Positions 26,076-35,147 of a stretch of DNA of 46,390 bases are shown here, piece by piece. A model generated the notes under the pieces. It was not told where the DNA came from. It worked only from the letters and a program-made list of their open reading frames with translations, and searched no databases. This stretch comes from Puniceicoccaceae bacterium (lineage in GTDB: Bacteria; Verrucomicrobiota; Verrucomicrobiia; Opitutales; JAFGAQ01), in the NCBI GenBank assembly GCA_040224245.1, contig JBEGIR010000031.1, positions 1-46,390 on the forward strand. The letters run 5' to 3'. Positions within the stretch are counted from its first letter, which is position 1, and each line of letters begins with the position of its first letter. Made by a program: the position numbers and the translations under genes.

Positions 26076-28415
26076 TCACTCAAGACTCCACCGCAGTTGC
26101 TCCCAAATCATGCGCTCAAAGTGGGTCCACGCCTCTTCATATTTCTCCAGGTGAAACAAAACCAGTGCGGTCTGGTAGCGCAGATATGGAAGTTTGAATC
26201 CCTTCTGTCGGGCAACTTCCAGGGAGATCAATGCCTCAGCATAGTTTCCATCGATCTTATGTTTCTGGACCAGTGCGATGACTTTCAGGGGGTCGTTTGA
26301 GTCCTGCAAATATTCCGTACGGATTGCGGCAAGCGTGCGCGCCTTTGTGAGATCAATCATGTCCGGTTCAGGGTAGTTCATCAAGGCAAGGCGGCTGGCT
26401 TCCCGAAAATCGCCCTCGCCCGCTTTGAGCTGCGCGCGAACTGTCCAGTTCTCCTTTCCCAGCACGGGATATCGATCCATCAGCCGACGAAGCATCTCGG
26501 GGCCGTTAATTTCGCAAAAACGCCAGAGTAATGACTGCTTCTGTTCCGAACTAAAGCCGTCGAGTTCGGGGTTGATCGCAAGCTCAAGCCCCAATTCCCG
26601 GGAGTATTCGATCGGCATGTTTCGCAGTCTTGCAAAGTATAGAAACTGAAGATTCCTGCTGCCATAGGTCAGGTCGCGCAGCTCCGGAAACCGCTCTGGG
26701 CGCACACGCGGAGCAACAAATTCAAATGCCTCAATTCCAGAGCTTCTCGCCACCTGCATGCCTCCCATGAAATACCTGAGAGAAGTGTCAAAATCAAAAT
26801 CCTGCAAATACAGTCCATGATTCATATAGGGACGCCACCAAACCGGATTGAGCTGGTGGCTGCGGTCAAACCCTTCAATCGCACGTTCCACATCTCCAAC
26901 TGCCAGAGCGGTAACCGCCTTGGCGTTGTGGAGGGCCGGTACCATCGGATAGCGCTCGATCCACTGATCCAGGCGCTGGCTCCAAACTTCAGGAGGATCG
27001 GCGTCGAATAGAACATTGGGGTCATGCTGCACATACCGAAAAATCTCTGAGGATACAAACGGTCGATTCTGATAGAGGCTAAACCCCCAGACCCCTGCGA
27101 GAATAAGCCATAAAACTCCAATCGCACGCGAAAGGTGTTTCACCCCCGGCAGAGCATGCAGGGAAGCATCACCTGGCTGGATGAGCGCGTATATCAGTAA
27201 AGCGAGCAATACGGTTCCAAGGCGGTGTCCTGACACTTCAATCAGACTCGCAAACAAAAACATGCTGATCGCAACAAATCCGATGAGGCGTATGCCTTTG
27301 CTACGATAAATATCTACGGGGTCCAATCGACGAATCATCAACACAATTGCAATCAGAACCAGGATGAACCCCACCAGGCCCAATTCCGTGCAAACCCACA
27401 GCAAATCACTCTCTGGATGATGAATTGCCTGAGACGTGAAGGTGTGTTCCATGAAGAAGGGAAAGAAATACCGAAAATTCCCCAACCCTACACCAAAAAC
27501 CGGGAAGGTAGCCGCCATTCGCGCTGCATCCAGCCAGATATGAACCCGAATCTCGCTACCCACACCACCCGAGCGCAGGACCGATACAAACTCATCCAGA
27601 AGTTTGCCTCCATACAACATGAAGGTTGCGACAAAAACCAGAAGCACAGGAAGTCCCAGCTTGAGATAAAACTTCGAGTTCCGACGCTCGAGCGTCAGCA
27701 GCAGATAAATGCCACACCCTGCAGCCATTGTCATCACAGCACTTCTCGACATTCCCATGATCAGTGCCACCGATATCGCTGCAATCGGAATGAGGAAGAG
27801 AAACATTTCCCACTCCCTCCGCTTCATGGATCGAATGACCAACCCCAACGCCAGCATTCCCCCCATTGCAAAAACTGCTCCGCTCTGGTTGTGATTTGGA
27901 AAAAAACTAAAGCGGTGGGTTCCCCATGAGAACGGGTGTTGAAAACCCAGGACCGAGCCGAGGATCGTCACAACAGCAAGCAGGGTAATCGCCCAAGTGA
28001 CCCACTTCAGCACTCCCACCCGCCGGTAGTGACTCATGGGTCGCTGGATGAGCATGAAAAACCAGCACAGTCCCACTGCAAAAAACGCTGCTTTTTCCGT
28101 GGAAAGCCAGGGTTGTGCCGATATTCCGGATGCCTTGGCGAAGGACGGATTTTCGGTTGCGACCCAATCCACTGCATTGGGAAAAGGCATCGGCATCCAC
28201 GCTGACACCAGCATCCAGAGAAGCAGTGCTGCGAGACTCCCTACGAGTGCGAATCCGGGCAAGCGCTCGACTGGCGTAACAATCAACCAGAATCCCGTCA
28301 GTACCAACAGAAACAGCTGACCATATTCATGGGTTCCGCCTCCGGAAACGATCACCAGCAGGATGCTGGCAATCCAAGCGTAAACCGACCAGTTTTTCTG
28401 AGAGTAGGGAGCCAC
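26076..28415 (-). CDS. O-antigen ligase/polymerase-like membrane protein with TPR-like tail
   Basis: The 779-aa protein has an N-terminal membrane domain of about twelve helices (residues ~10-460) with the Wzy_C/WaaL region. That region includes FSFFPNHNQSGAVFAMGGML, a GMSRSA segment, then FPVFGVGLGNFRYFFPFFME and IHHPESDLLWVCTELGLVGF. The C-terminal ~300 residues are soluble and helical (LHNAKAVTALAVGDVERAIE, LPYLRYQTALVLFHLEKYEE), resembling TPRs. Such proteins polymerise or transfer lipid-linked oligosaccharides on the periplasmic face. It is the last gene of the operon, 31 bp after the tyrosine kinase gene. It may be the exopolysaccharide polymerase rather than an LPS ligase. Confidence 0.85.
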   Translation of the reverse strand: MAPYSQKNWSVYAWIASILLVIVSGGGTHEYGQLFLLVLTGFWLIVTPVERLPGFALVGSLAALLLWMLVSAWMPMPFPNAVDWVATENPSFAKASGISAQPWLSTEKAAFFAVGLCWFFMLIQRPMSHYRRVGVLKWVTWAITLLAVVTILGSVLGFQHPFSWGTHRFSFFPNHNQSGAVFAMGGMLALGLVIRSMKRREWEMFLFLIPIAAISVALIMGMSRSAVMTMAAGCGIYLLLTLERRNSKFYLKLGLPVLLVFVATFMLYGGKLLDEFVSVLRSGGVGSEIRVHIWLDAARMAATFPVFGVGLGNFRYFFPFFMEHTFTSQAIHHPESDLLWVCTELGLVGFILVLIAIVLMIRRLDPVDIYRSKGIRLIGFVAISMFLFASLIEVSGHRLGTVLLALLIYALIQPGDASLHALPGVKHLSRAIGVLWLILAGVWGFSLYQNRPFVSSEIFRYVQHDPNVLFDADPPEVWSQRLDQWIERYPMVPALHNAKAVTALAVGDVERAIEGFDRSHQLNPVWWRPYMNHGLYLQDFDFDTSLRYFMGGMQVARSSGIEAFEFVAPRVRPERFPELRDLTYGSRNLQFLYFARLRNMPIEYSRELGLELAINPELDGFSSEQKQSLLWRFCEINGPEMLRRLMDRYPVLGKENWTVRAQLKAGEGDFREASRLALMNYPEPDMIDLTKARTLAAIRTEYLQDSNDPLKVIALVQKHKIDGNYAEALISLEVARQKGFKLPYLRYQTALVLFHLEKYEEAWTHFERMIWEQLRWSLE

Positions 28416-28446
28416 AGGATAGCTAACTCATCCGAGTTGCATGGTG

Positions 28447-30573
28447 TTAAGTCAACGAAATCTTTCGCTTACCCTTTGGGGACTCGGCTGACTTGGATCG
28501 CGCTTTATCATCCTCGTGGTAACGATAACTCTTGTAGCGGCTGTAGTAGTAATAATCAGCACCGGACGGACTGACATAGTTGATGACAAATCCCCACACT
28601 TTCCGCTGGGTCACTCCAATGCGTTCCAACGCCATCTTCAGTTGTCGAAATGTCGTTTGCGCCGCCTTGGTCACAAAGATGAGGGTATCCGCCTTCTTCA
28701 GTAGACCGATGGTATCGTCCACCGCAAGTATGGGAGCCGTATCGAGAACAATGTAATCGTATTGCTCACGACATTGCTGGAGAATTTCATCCATCCGGGG
28801 CGAGAGAAACAGATCTCCCGGGTTCTCGTTTGCACGACCTGCTGTGATGACGCTGAGGTTCTGAAACGCCTTGTCTCCCGTCAGCGTGATTTCCCCGATA
28901 TCCAAAAAACTGTTTTCCAGTAACTCGGCAAGACCGGGTTCCCGGGTGATCCCAAACTTGTCGTGCAAATGACCGCGCCGAAGGTCGCAATCCACCAACA
29001 AGGTCTTGGCACCCGAATACGCGAGCATCGTTGCCAAATTGCTGGATACCGTGGATTTCCCCTCGGCAGGAGCGCAACTGGTTGTCAGCAATACCTTGAC
29101 CTCCTTCTCCGAGTCCTGCCCGTGCATGAGTATCGAAGATCGCAGGGAGCGAAACGCTTCTGCAAACACATGATTCGAATCCTTCTTGATCAGTGTAATG
29201 CGCCCTTTGGCACGTGGGATCAGTCCGATCACCTTACCATCAAACTGGTTGCGAATGTCATCCGCAGAAGTGATCTTGTTGTTGAGGATTGCGATGAGCG
29301 CAATGATTGCACATCCCAGCACAAACCCAATCCCCGAACCCTTCATCACCTCTGCCTGCTTGTTGACCTTTCGCAGAGTTGCTGGTGTTGCTTCGACCAG
29401 GCGTGAAATCAGTTCGGTGTCCACAGTTCGTCCAATGCCGAGCGCCTGCTTGCGTCGGATCAGGCTTTCCTGAGTGCCTTCGAGGCGCTCCAAACGCTGG
29501 GTGAGGTTGTCGTATTGGTTGATCTTGTTGCTGTATTCGAGCACCTCACCGCGCCACCGTTCAACCTGGGGTTCGAGTGTGGAAATTCGTGTACGGATAG
29601 AGGCCTTTTCCTCATCCAGTTGCGAAAATGCCTGTCTCCGAATGACTTCCAGTCGATTTCCGATCATCTCGAGGTCATCATGAATATCGATCATGCGCGG
29701 GTGTTTGGGCTTGAGGTAGATGCCCAACGTCTCCTTCATCGCAACCAGATTCTGATACTGTCGCTTGGTATCGCGGTAGTTCTGGGTACTCTCCAGCGTC
29801 CCAAGGTCGATCACACCCTGAATCTGATCCAGTGAGGCATTTTCATCAAAAGATTCCAAAATGCGCAACTCGGTCCGAAACTCCTCCATGCGCCCGGTCA
29901 CAGCCGTCAATTGAGATGTCGCATCCTGTGCGAGTTCACGAATCGCAGCGGTATTGTTGCTCTCCTGAAATTCGCGGATGTCTCTACGCGTCTGGCTGAT
30001 TTCCACCTCCAGTTCGCGAAGCTCTTCATCAATGGACAACATCACATCGTCCGAGGTTTCAAGCCGGGACTGGCGACGGGATTCCAGATAGGCCTCAATA
30101 GCCTGATCGAGAAAGCGTTGGGTGTATTCAGGCTTCTCACCGACCGCAGTGAGCAGGAAAACATCGGTCGTTCCCTTGCGGGATGCATAAAGCTGTACCC
30201 AGCCCGGCTCTACCTGCGGGTGCAATGCCCGAACCCGTTCGATAGCTCGGGATTTTACCCAGGGACGCAGCATCAAGTGCAGTTGGTTGTCATGAAAATT
30301 GGTCGCAACTTCCCGCATGCGATCCCCTTCCGAAATTTCAATCTGCCCCTGAATCATCAGCTGAGCATGTGATTCATAAGAATCTTTCATGTTGCGAACC
30401 TGCAATGCCTTGAATGCAAACCCCATCGAAGTGGTCAACAGCAGGATCCACCAATACGACAACAGCAGGCCCTTCAATCGGTAAGTGACCTTCCGAATGG
30501 TGTCGCCCAAGTCCGCGTTGCCGCGACTCTGGGGATCTTCGGTATCTCTCAGGAAATCCTCGTCCATATCCAA
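28447..30573 (-). CDS. Wzc-like polysaccharide copolymerase/tyrosine autokinase
   Basis: The 708-aa protein has two membrane helices (about 38-56 and 413-431) flanking a large periplasmic domain rich in coiled coil (170-390), the Wzz architecture. It is followed by a cytoplasmic BY-kinase. The Walker A motif is CAPAEGKST (500-508, K506), Walker A' is LLVDCDLRR (525-533) and Walker B is YIVLDTAPI (607-615). A tyrosine cluster YYYYSRYKSYRY (674-685, seven Tyr) is the autophosphorylation tail. It controls polymer length and export together with the Wza-like protein encoded 44 bp upstream. A GGAG lies 10 bp before the start codon. Confidence 0.95.
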   Translation of the reverse strand: MDMDEDFLRDTEDPQSRGNADLGDTIRKVTYRLKGLLLSYWWILLLTTSMGFAFKALQVRNMKDSYESHAQLMIQGQIEISEGDRMREVATNFHDNQLHLMLRPWVKSRAIERVRALHPQVEPGWVQLYASRKGTTDVFLLTAVGEKPEYTQRFLDQAIEAYLESRRQSRLETSDDVMLSIDEELRELEVEISQTRRDIREFQESNNTAAIRELAQDATSQLTAVTGRMEEFRTELRILESFDENASLDQIQGVIDLGTLESTQNYRDTKRQYQNLVAMKETLGIYLKPKHPRMIDIHDDLEMIGNRLEVIRRQAFSQLDEEKASIRTRISTLEPQVERWRGEVLEYSNKINQYDNLTQRLERLEGTQESLIRRKQALGIGRTVDTELISRLVEATPATLRKVNKQAEVMKGSGIGFVLGCAIIALIAILNNKITSADDIRNQFDGKVIGLIPRAKGRITLIKKDSNHVFAEAFRSLRSSILMHGQDSEKEVKVLLTTSCAPAEGKSTVSSNLATMLAYSGAKTLLVDCDLRRGHLHDKFGITREPGLAELLENSFLDIGEITLTGDKAFQNLSVITAGRANENPGDLFLSPRMDEILQQCREQYDYIVLDTAPILAVDDTIGLLKKADTLIFVTKAAQTTFRQLKMALERIGVTQRKVWGFVINYVSPSGADYYYYSRYKSYRYHEDDKARSKSAESPKGKRKISLT

Positions 30574-30617
30574 TCAGCTCCCACTGATAGTCGTGCCAAT
30601 CTGCTCAAGCTTAAGCC

Positions 30618-31535
30618 CTAAAACACGATTAATCGTTCGGAAACATTGATGATGTCATCTTCTTTGACCAACATATCCTCGCTTCGGTCCCCATCACGGA
30701 GAACCCGTCGCACGTTGATCCAATAGGTTTCGCTCTCATCGGAGTCGGGTACCCGGCGCGTCAGTTTCACCCGAGTCTCTCTTGCAACATCGGTGAATCC
30801 CCCGGCGAGAAGGATCGCCTCGCTGACGGTAAGTTTTTCTTGTGAAATGGTAAACAACCCCGGACTGCGTACCGCCCCGAGCACAGTGTACTTGCCCCCA
30901 ACATCTTCGAGTCGATTGACAATAATCACATCATCCGGCTGGATGCGAATATCGTTCTCAACCTGACCTTCATCGTAGATCGCCCGCATGTTGACCTCGA
31001 TGCGCAGATCCTTGTCGGGATTGTCAGGATCTTTGCGCTGGATGATGATGTTTTCAAGATCAGCACCATCCGCAAATCCTCCCATTTGGGAAATGGCCTG
31101 GCTAATGGTGTAGAATCCATCCTTGGGCAGTAGCAGCCTGCCCTGGTTGTTGACCTGCCCATACACATTGACGCGTTCGCGGAAAGTGGATTCCGCCACT
31201 TTGATGTCCACCGTTGCACGGTAGAAAAAATCCACTTCGAGCAGGGCCTTGACCTGCTGGGCAAGTTCGAAGCACGTAAGCCCCACTACCGATATCGGTT
31301 CTCTCAAGGGGGGGAATCGGACTTTTCCTTCATTGTCGGGAGTCAACACGACCCCTGGAGATTGCTCCTCGATGACCTGATACACCAGGCGATCATTTGC
31401 GGTAATCTGGTAGGAATTATCCAGCAGATCCATACGACTGAAGCTGCGATCCGCCAGCGACTGTGCCAGCACCGAACTTGCAAGCACGGTGGCTCCCAAC
31501 AAAAGCTGCAATAAAGTGAGAGTTAGTTTGACCAT
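30618..31535 (-). CDS. Wza-like polysaccharide export protein
   Basis: The 305-aa protein has a signal peptide (VKLTLTLLQLLLGATVLASS...AQS), a Poly_export domain (YQITANDRLVYQVIEEQSPG, VRFPPL, TCFELAQQVKALLEVDFFYR) and two SLBB-type repeats. The first repeat runs VNVYGQVNNQGRLLLPKDGF..ISQAISQMGGF and the second VLGAVRSPGLFTISQEKLTV..AILLAGGF. It lacks an obvious lipobox Cys, unlike E. coli Wza. These proteins form the periplasmic/outer-membrane part of the export channel. It starts 10 bp after the stop of the beta-barrel gene. Confidence 0.92.
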   Translation of the reverse strand: MVKLTLTLLQLLLGATVLASSVLAQSLADRSFSRMDLLDNSYQITANDRLVYQVIEEQSPGVVLTPDNEGKVRFPPLREPISVVGLTCFELAQQVKALLEVDFFYRATVDIKVAESTFRERVNVYGQVNNQGRLLLPKDGFYTISQAISQMGGFADGADLENIIIQRKDPDNPDKDLRIEVNMRAIYDEGQVENDIRIQPDDVIIVNRLEDVGGKYTVLGAVRSPGLFTISQEKLTVSEAILLAGGFTDVARETRVKLTRRVPDSDESETYWINVRRVLRDGDRSEDMLVKEDDIINVSERLIVF

Positions 31536-31545
31536 CAGTTACGGC

Positions 31546-32937
31546 TCAAAAGTCGTAGCGGAGCATGATGCTGGCCAGGTTCTGCTCAAAATCACGGTCA
31601 TTGTCGTTCGAGTCCTTGTTCACGTGCCGGAGATTCAAACTGGTAACGAGATGCTCACCCAGTTCGATATCAAACCCAAGAGTCGCCATGAACAAGTCGT
31701 ACTTTTCGGCGTAGAGTGCCGGACCCGAATCATCAGCACTTGCCCACTGCACCCCGCCCGTGATGTTCATCCGGCGTATCCCCTCATACAGGAAATCCCA
31801 GGCAATCACATCGCTGACCTGCTCATTGGTCACACGACCATACGAAACTGCACGCGTGAAACTCAACTTGTGATTAAAGGTCTCTCCCAGCAGGTTAAGG
31901 ATTTCAAAGCTGTAAAAAATGTTGTCTCCCTCAGTGATATCGGCGAACTCACCGGTCTCCAGAAAACGCAGTGTGTTGGCTTCGTCGTAATCCCGGAAAT
32001 CATAGCCCACAGAAGCACTGATTGCCGTACGGTCACCGAGCGCCCAGTCTGCCAGCAATCCGACCTTCCATCCATCCGAGTCGGCAAGGATGTCGCGCTT
32101 GTAATTGTTCCGGGTGAACTGACCAAAGACTCCTACTCCATTTTCACGTCCCAGCGGGTAATAGAGCTGTCCGTTTATGATGAACTCACTGCGACGGGTG
32201 AATTCCCAGCGGTCTTCAGGACGCTGGAAGGTTCCATCAAGTTGTTCCACGAACTCATCCGCATCATTGTCATCCGGCATCAGATGATACTGGCTCACAC
32301 GCAACGTCGCCTCGAGCGGATTGAGAATCGCCAGCAATTCGATACCATACTCGGTCGACCATGCCGCATAGCGATCTACACGCGTGCCAACCGAACGGCC
32401 CCGAATGATTTCCCGGCCATCTCCGCCAATCACCTGATCTTCCTGCGGTACAGCTTCGACAAATACAGAGTTGCTGCCATCCACGGTGTAGCCGAATTTC
32501 CCATAAACCCTTGCTTCCACCATTCCAAGCAGTACGGTGAAATCAACCTCGCTCGATGGGTCAATGTGGAAGAACGTTTTGCTCGAATCCATGTAGTTCA
32601 GATCCTGATAGTCCTCGTATCGCAGCCCAAGTACAACTCCAAGTGTGTTGTTGTCCGTGATTTGCCAATTGATATCCACATCTGCCCCGTAGGAGAGAAT
32701 GTAGTCTTCCCGCGGACCCACGATACTGGGATCGATCAAGTCCGGAACATTGTCGGAAACCGCTGTAACGTTGTCATTGTAAGCATAACCGACGTGCATC
32801 GAAAAATCCATCAGCAGGTCCCCGATCTTGATATTGTAATTGTCCGTCTGGGCCCGGGAGGAAACCGTCGTAAAGCAAAAAAGCGTCAGCAATAGCTGCG
32901 ACGCCAGTGAGAGACGAAATCGAGAGATGCGTTTCAT
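31546..32937 (-). CDS. Outer-membrane beta-barrel protein of the exopolysaccharide operon
   Basis: The 463-aa protein has a signal peptide (MKRISRFRLSLASQLLLTLFCF...SRA). Its body is alternating polar/hydrophobic strands with many aromatic residues, for example MHVGYAYNDNVTAVSDNVPD and GVFGQFTRNNYKRDI. It ends in LASIMLRYDF, the terminal aromatic residue typical of outer-membrane barrels. It is the first gene of the operon, directly before the Wza-like gene, and may act as an outer-membrane secretin or porin for the polymer. The 143-bp upstream gap must hold the promoter; a TTGACA there has no good -10 partner. Confidence 0.82.
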   Translation of the reverse strand: MKRISRFRLSLASQLLLTLFCFTTVSSRAQTDNYNIKIGDLLMDFSMHVGYAYNDNVTAVSDNVPDLIDPSIVGPREDYILSYGADVDINWQITDNNTLGVVLGLRYEDYQDLNYMDSSKTFFHIDPSSEVDFTVLLGMVEARVYGKFGYTVDGSNSVFVEAVPQEDQVIGGDGREIIRGRSVGTRVDRYAAWSTEYGIELLAILNPLEATLRVSQYHLMPDDNDADEFVEQLDGTFQRPEDRWEFTRRSEFIINGQLYYPLGRENGVGVFGQFTRNNYKRDILADSDGWKVGLLADWALGDRTAISASVGYDFRDYDEANTLRFLETGEFADITEGDNIFYSFEILNLLGETFNHKLSFTRAVSYGRVTNEQVSDVIAWDFLYEGIRRMNITGGVQWASADDSGPALYAEKYDLFMATLGFDIELGEHLVTSLNLRHVNKDSNDNDRDFEQNLASIMLRYDF

Positions 32938-33080
32938 GGGTGATAAAAAAGTCTGTAACTTGCTGCTGTTAATAACTCACCTTGTTTCTGTGAATAAGTT
33001 TTGTCAATTTCAAAGCAACCTCATTGTGATGAGCGATTTAGCGAAGGAAGGAATGCCACTGCTTTTGCATAACCACTACT

Positions 33081-33968
33081 TCAAGAAATCCGGTTTTTCA
33101 AATGATGGAGTAAACTTTGCATAAAATCCGTTCTACCGACCAAATGCCTGCAGCATTCCAGTCCCAATTCGTGCAGCCGATCCACCTCCCTGCGCGCACC
33201 TTCAATGCCGTAGTGAGTCACTGCGGTGACCTTCTGGTTGCGTTCATCATTCATCAGTGTTTTTCCAACCATGGCTTCATCGCCGATCGCATCCAGCAGG
33301 TCATCTCTGATCTGGAACGACCGACCAATGGCTTGTCCAAGTCGTGATGCCCACTCAAGCGATTGGCCCGACTGTCCGGCAAGGTGCATGCCCATTCGCA
33401 GACTCGCACAAAACAGTGCTCCCGTCTTGCGGTCTTCGATCTGATAAACCTGATCCATGCTCACATTTCCACCCGAATCACGGTCCATCAGAATGTCCTC
33501 CATCTGCCCTCCAACCAACTCAGCAGAACCCGCTGCTCGCGACAATTCCCGGATGAGCTGGATCGCAAGCACCGGTTCTTCCGCATAGGCAGTCGACAGG
33601 ATTTCAAAAGCCAGCGTCAGTAGCGCATCCCCGGCGAGAATCGCCGTTGCCTCATCGAATGCGATGTGACACGTGGGTGCTCCCCGTCGCAAGTCACTGT
33701 TGTCCATGCTTGGCAGGTCATCGTGTATCAGACTGTAGGTGTGAAGACACTCGATCGCAACCGCCGCGGGCAGCGGATCATGCCTGCTGGGGTGCATGTC
33801 AACTACAGCCAGCAACAACACGGGTCGGATGCGCTTCCCTCCGGCATGCAGACTGTGGAGCATGGCATCCCTGAGGCGCGGAGGTGTCGCGGGGTCCATG
33901 GGAACCCATTGTTTCAGAGCGGCTTCAATGCGCTCCCGAAAAACTTGCAATTGTTGAGAAAAATCCAC
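33081..33968 (-). CDS. ispA: Farnesyl diphosphate synthase (polyprenyl synthetase)
   Basis: The 295-aa protein has the first Asp-rich motif DDLPSMD at 83-89 and the second DDLLD at 222-226. HAGGKRIRP lies at the N-terminus, with LAGDALLTLAFE and QIEDRKTGALF in between. A Tyr five residues before the first motif, and the insertion-type Asp spacing, fit the bacterial C15 (IspA) class. It condenses IPP and DMAPP/GPP to farnesyl diphosphate, the precursor of undecaprenyl phosphate, quinones and hopanoids. The start is GTG 33968. The C-terminus is slightly short (ending LLHHLKNRIS) but complete. No dxs or xseB is adjacent. Confidence 0.92.
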   Translation of the reverse strand: MDFSQQLQVFRERIEAALKQWVPMDPATPPRLRDAMLHSLHAGGKRIRPVLLLAVVDMHPSRHDPLPAAVAIECLHTYSLIHDDLPSMDNSDLRRGAPTCHIAFDEATAILAGDALLTLAFEILSTAYAEEPVLAIQLIRELSRAAGSAELVGGQMEDILMDRDSGGNVSMDQVYQIEDRKTGALFCASLRMGMHLAGQSGQSLEWASRLGQAIGRSFQIRDDLLDAIGDEAMVGKTLMNDERNQKVTAVTHYGIEGARREVDRLHELGLECCRHLVGRTDFMQSLLHHLKNRIS

Positions 33969-34183
33969 TTATGGTTTAGCCTGTTTGATGATTCCGGTAT
34001 TGGCAGATGCTGGACTCTGTCTGAACGAGCCGGATTCTGTTTGGTAAACTCTTCACTGAGGTAGAAAACGACAGTGTCCAGCGCAGATGGCATGATCCGG
34101 CCTGGCGAGTTTTGGCGCGATACCCATCAGGCATCCCGACAGTGTACTTGATTCACCGAGCCGATACGCTCACTCTGAACACA

Positions 34184-34780
34184 ATGGACAGCATTTCCAA
34201 ACAAATCCTTCGCTCTCCGCTGTTTTTTCCCAAACTGCTGATCGCTGCACTGCTGGTGTATTCCCTTGTGGGGATACCGCTGTTCATTGGCTACCTCTCA
34301 CGCTTCCTTCATCAATTGAAAAACCGGCGAGATGCCAATCTCCCACAGTGGAACTCCTGGCTCGCCTTGCTGATCGAAAGCTGGGAACTACTGGTCCTGA
34401 TTACGATCTACACGGTGTTGCCCATTCTGCTGGCCTGCTGGATTGCCAGCATCATATCGGGCTGGCTCGGGTGGTTGTTCTGGATTCCGATCTGGAGTCT
34501 GCCATGGATTCCAGCAATGTTGGTTGTCTGGGTCGCACCGATTTTTTCGGGCATTGCCTACCACCGCTATCTCATTCGAGGTAGCATCGAATCCGCATTT
34601 GACATCCGCTCCATTTGGCAGACGGCGCTGTGCAACGCTGAGCAGCTCCTCATCCTGACCCTCGTTTTTTGGGGAGTCATCTTCATCGGATTTCCCATTC
34701 TGGGCTTTGCGATAGCCGCAGGCTTGACGCTTTATTTTCCACTCGTATTCCAGATTGTTGATCAACAAACCTATTCATAG
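34184..34780 (+). CDS. Multi-pass membrane protein, possibly DUF4013-like
   Basis: This is a 198-aa protein with about five hydrophobic helices. The pattern SPLFFPKLLIAALLVYSLVG, GYLSRFLHQLKN and YHRYLIRGSIESAFDIRSIW resembles the DUF4013 family of unknown function. ATG 34184 (MDSISKQILRSP) is used; the frame is open 24 codons upstream without family-like sequence. It is divergent from ispA (215-bp gap, no gene seen) and lies 12 bp before the FmdB-type gene, so it is probably the first gene of a three-gene unit. Confidence 0.6.
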   Translation: MDSISKQILRSPLFFPKLLIAALLVYSLVGIPLFIGYLSRFLHQLKNRRDANLPQWNSWLALLIESWELLVLITIYTVLPILLACWIASIISGWLGWLFWIPIWSLPWIPAMLVVWVAPIFSGIAYHRYLIRGSIESAFDIRSIWQTALCNAEQLLILTLVFWGVIFIGFPILGFAIAAGLTLYFPLVFQIVDQQTYS

Positions 34781-34792
34781 TCATTTGCTGCC

Positions 34793-35098
34793 ATGCCCAC
34801 TTACGAATATCTCTGTCACAACAATGACTGCAGTCACGAATTCGAAACCTTCCAGTCCATGCGCGACGACGCACTGGTCGACTGTCCTGCATGCGGCCAG
34901 CCCAGCTTGCGTCGCAAGATAGGTCTCGGCGCAGGCATCATTTTCAAAGGAAGCGGATTCTACGAAACGGACTACAAGCGCAAATCGGGAACGGAAAGTG
35001 CCTCGAAAGCGGAAGGTGGTGCAGAAAGTTCCAAACCGAAAGAAGCAAGCAAAGCCAGCACCACACCTGCGTCAACGCCAGCTTCCCCCGCATCCTGA
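34793..35098 (+). CDS. FmdB-family zinc-ribbon protein
   Basis: The 101-aa protein begins MPTYEYLCHNNDCSHEFETF and carries CPACGQPSLRRK. Four cysteines (C8, C13, C31, C34) form a zinc ribbon, followed by GAGIIFKGSGFYETDYK, the conserved core of the FmdB/CxxC_CxxC_SSSS family. The C-terminal ~35 residues are low-complexity Ser/Thr/Ala/Lys/Pro. The family is widespread and its role is unknown; a regulatory role was proposed for FmdB of methylotrophs. It lies 12 bp after the membrane protein gene and 49 bp before the next one. Confidence 0.9.
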   Translation: MPTYEYLCHNNDCSHEFETFQSMRDDALVDCPACGQPSLRRKIGLGAGIIFKGSGFYETDYKRKSGTESASKAEGGAESSKPKEASKASTTPASTPASPAS

Positions 35099-35147
35099 AG
35101 CCTCTCAACCCCACCCGGACGTCCTACAACCCCCAACTTCCAGCATC

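Noticed and set aside
31489-32895. 468-codon open frame on the plus strand opposite the outer-membrane barrel gene
   Set aside because: The minus strand encodes a signal peptide, barrel strands and a terminal Phe within an operon; the plus-strand frame has none of these and overlaps the whole gene.
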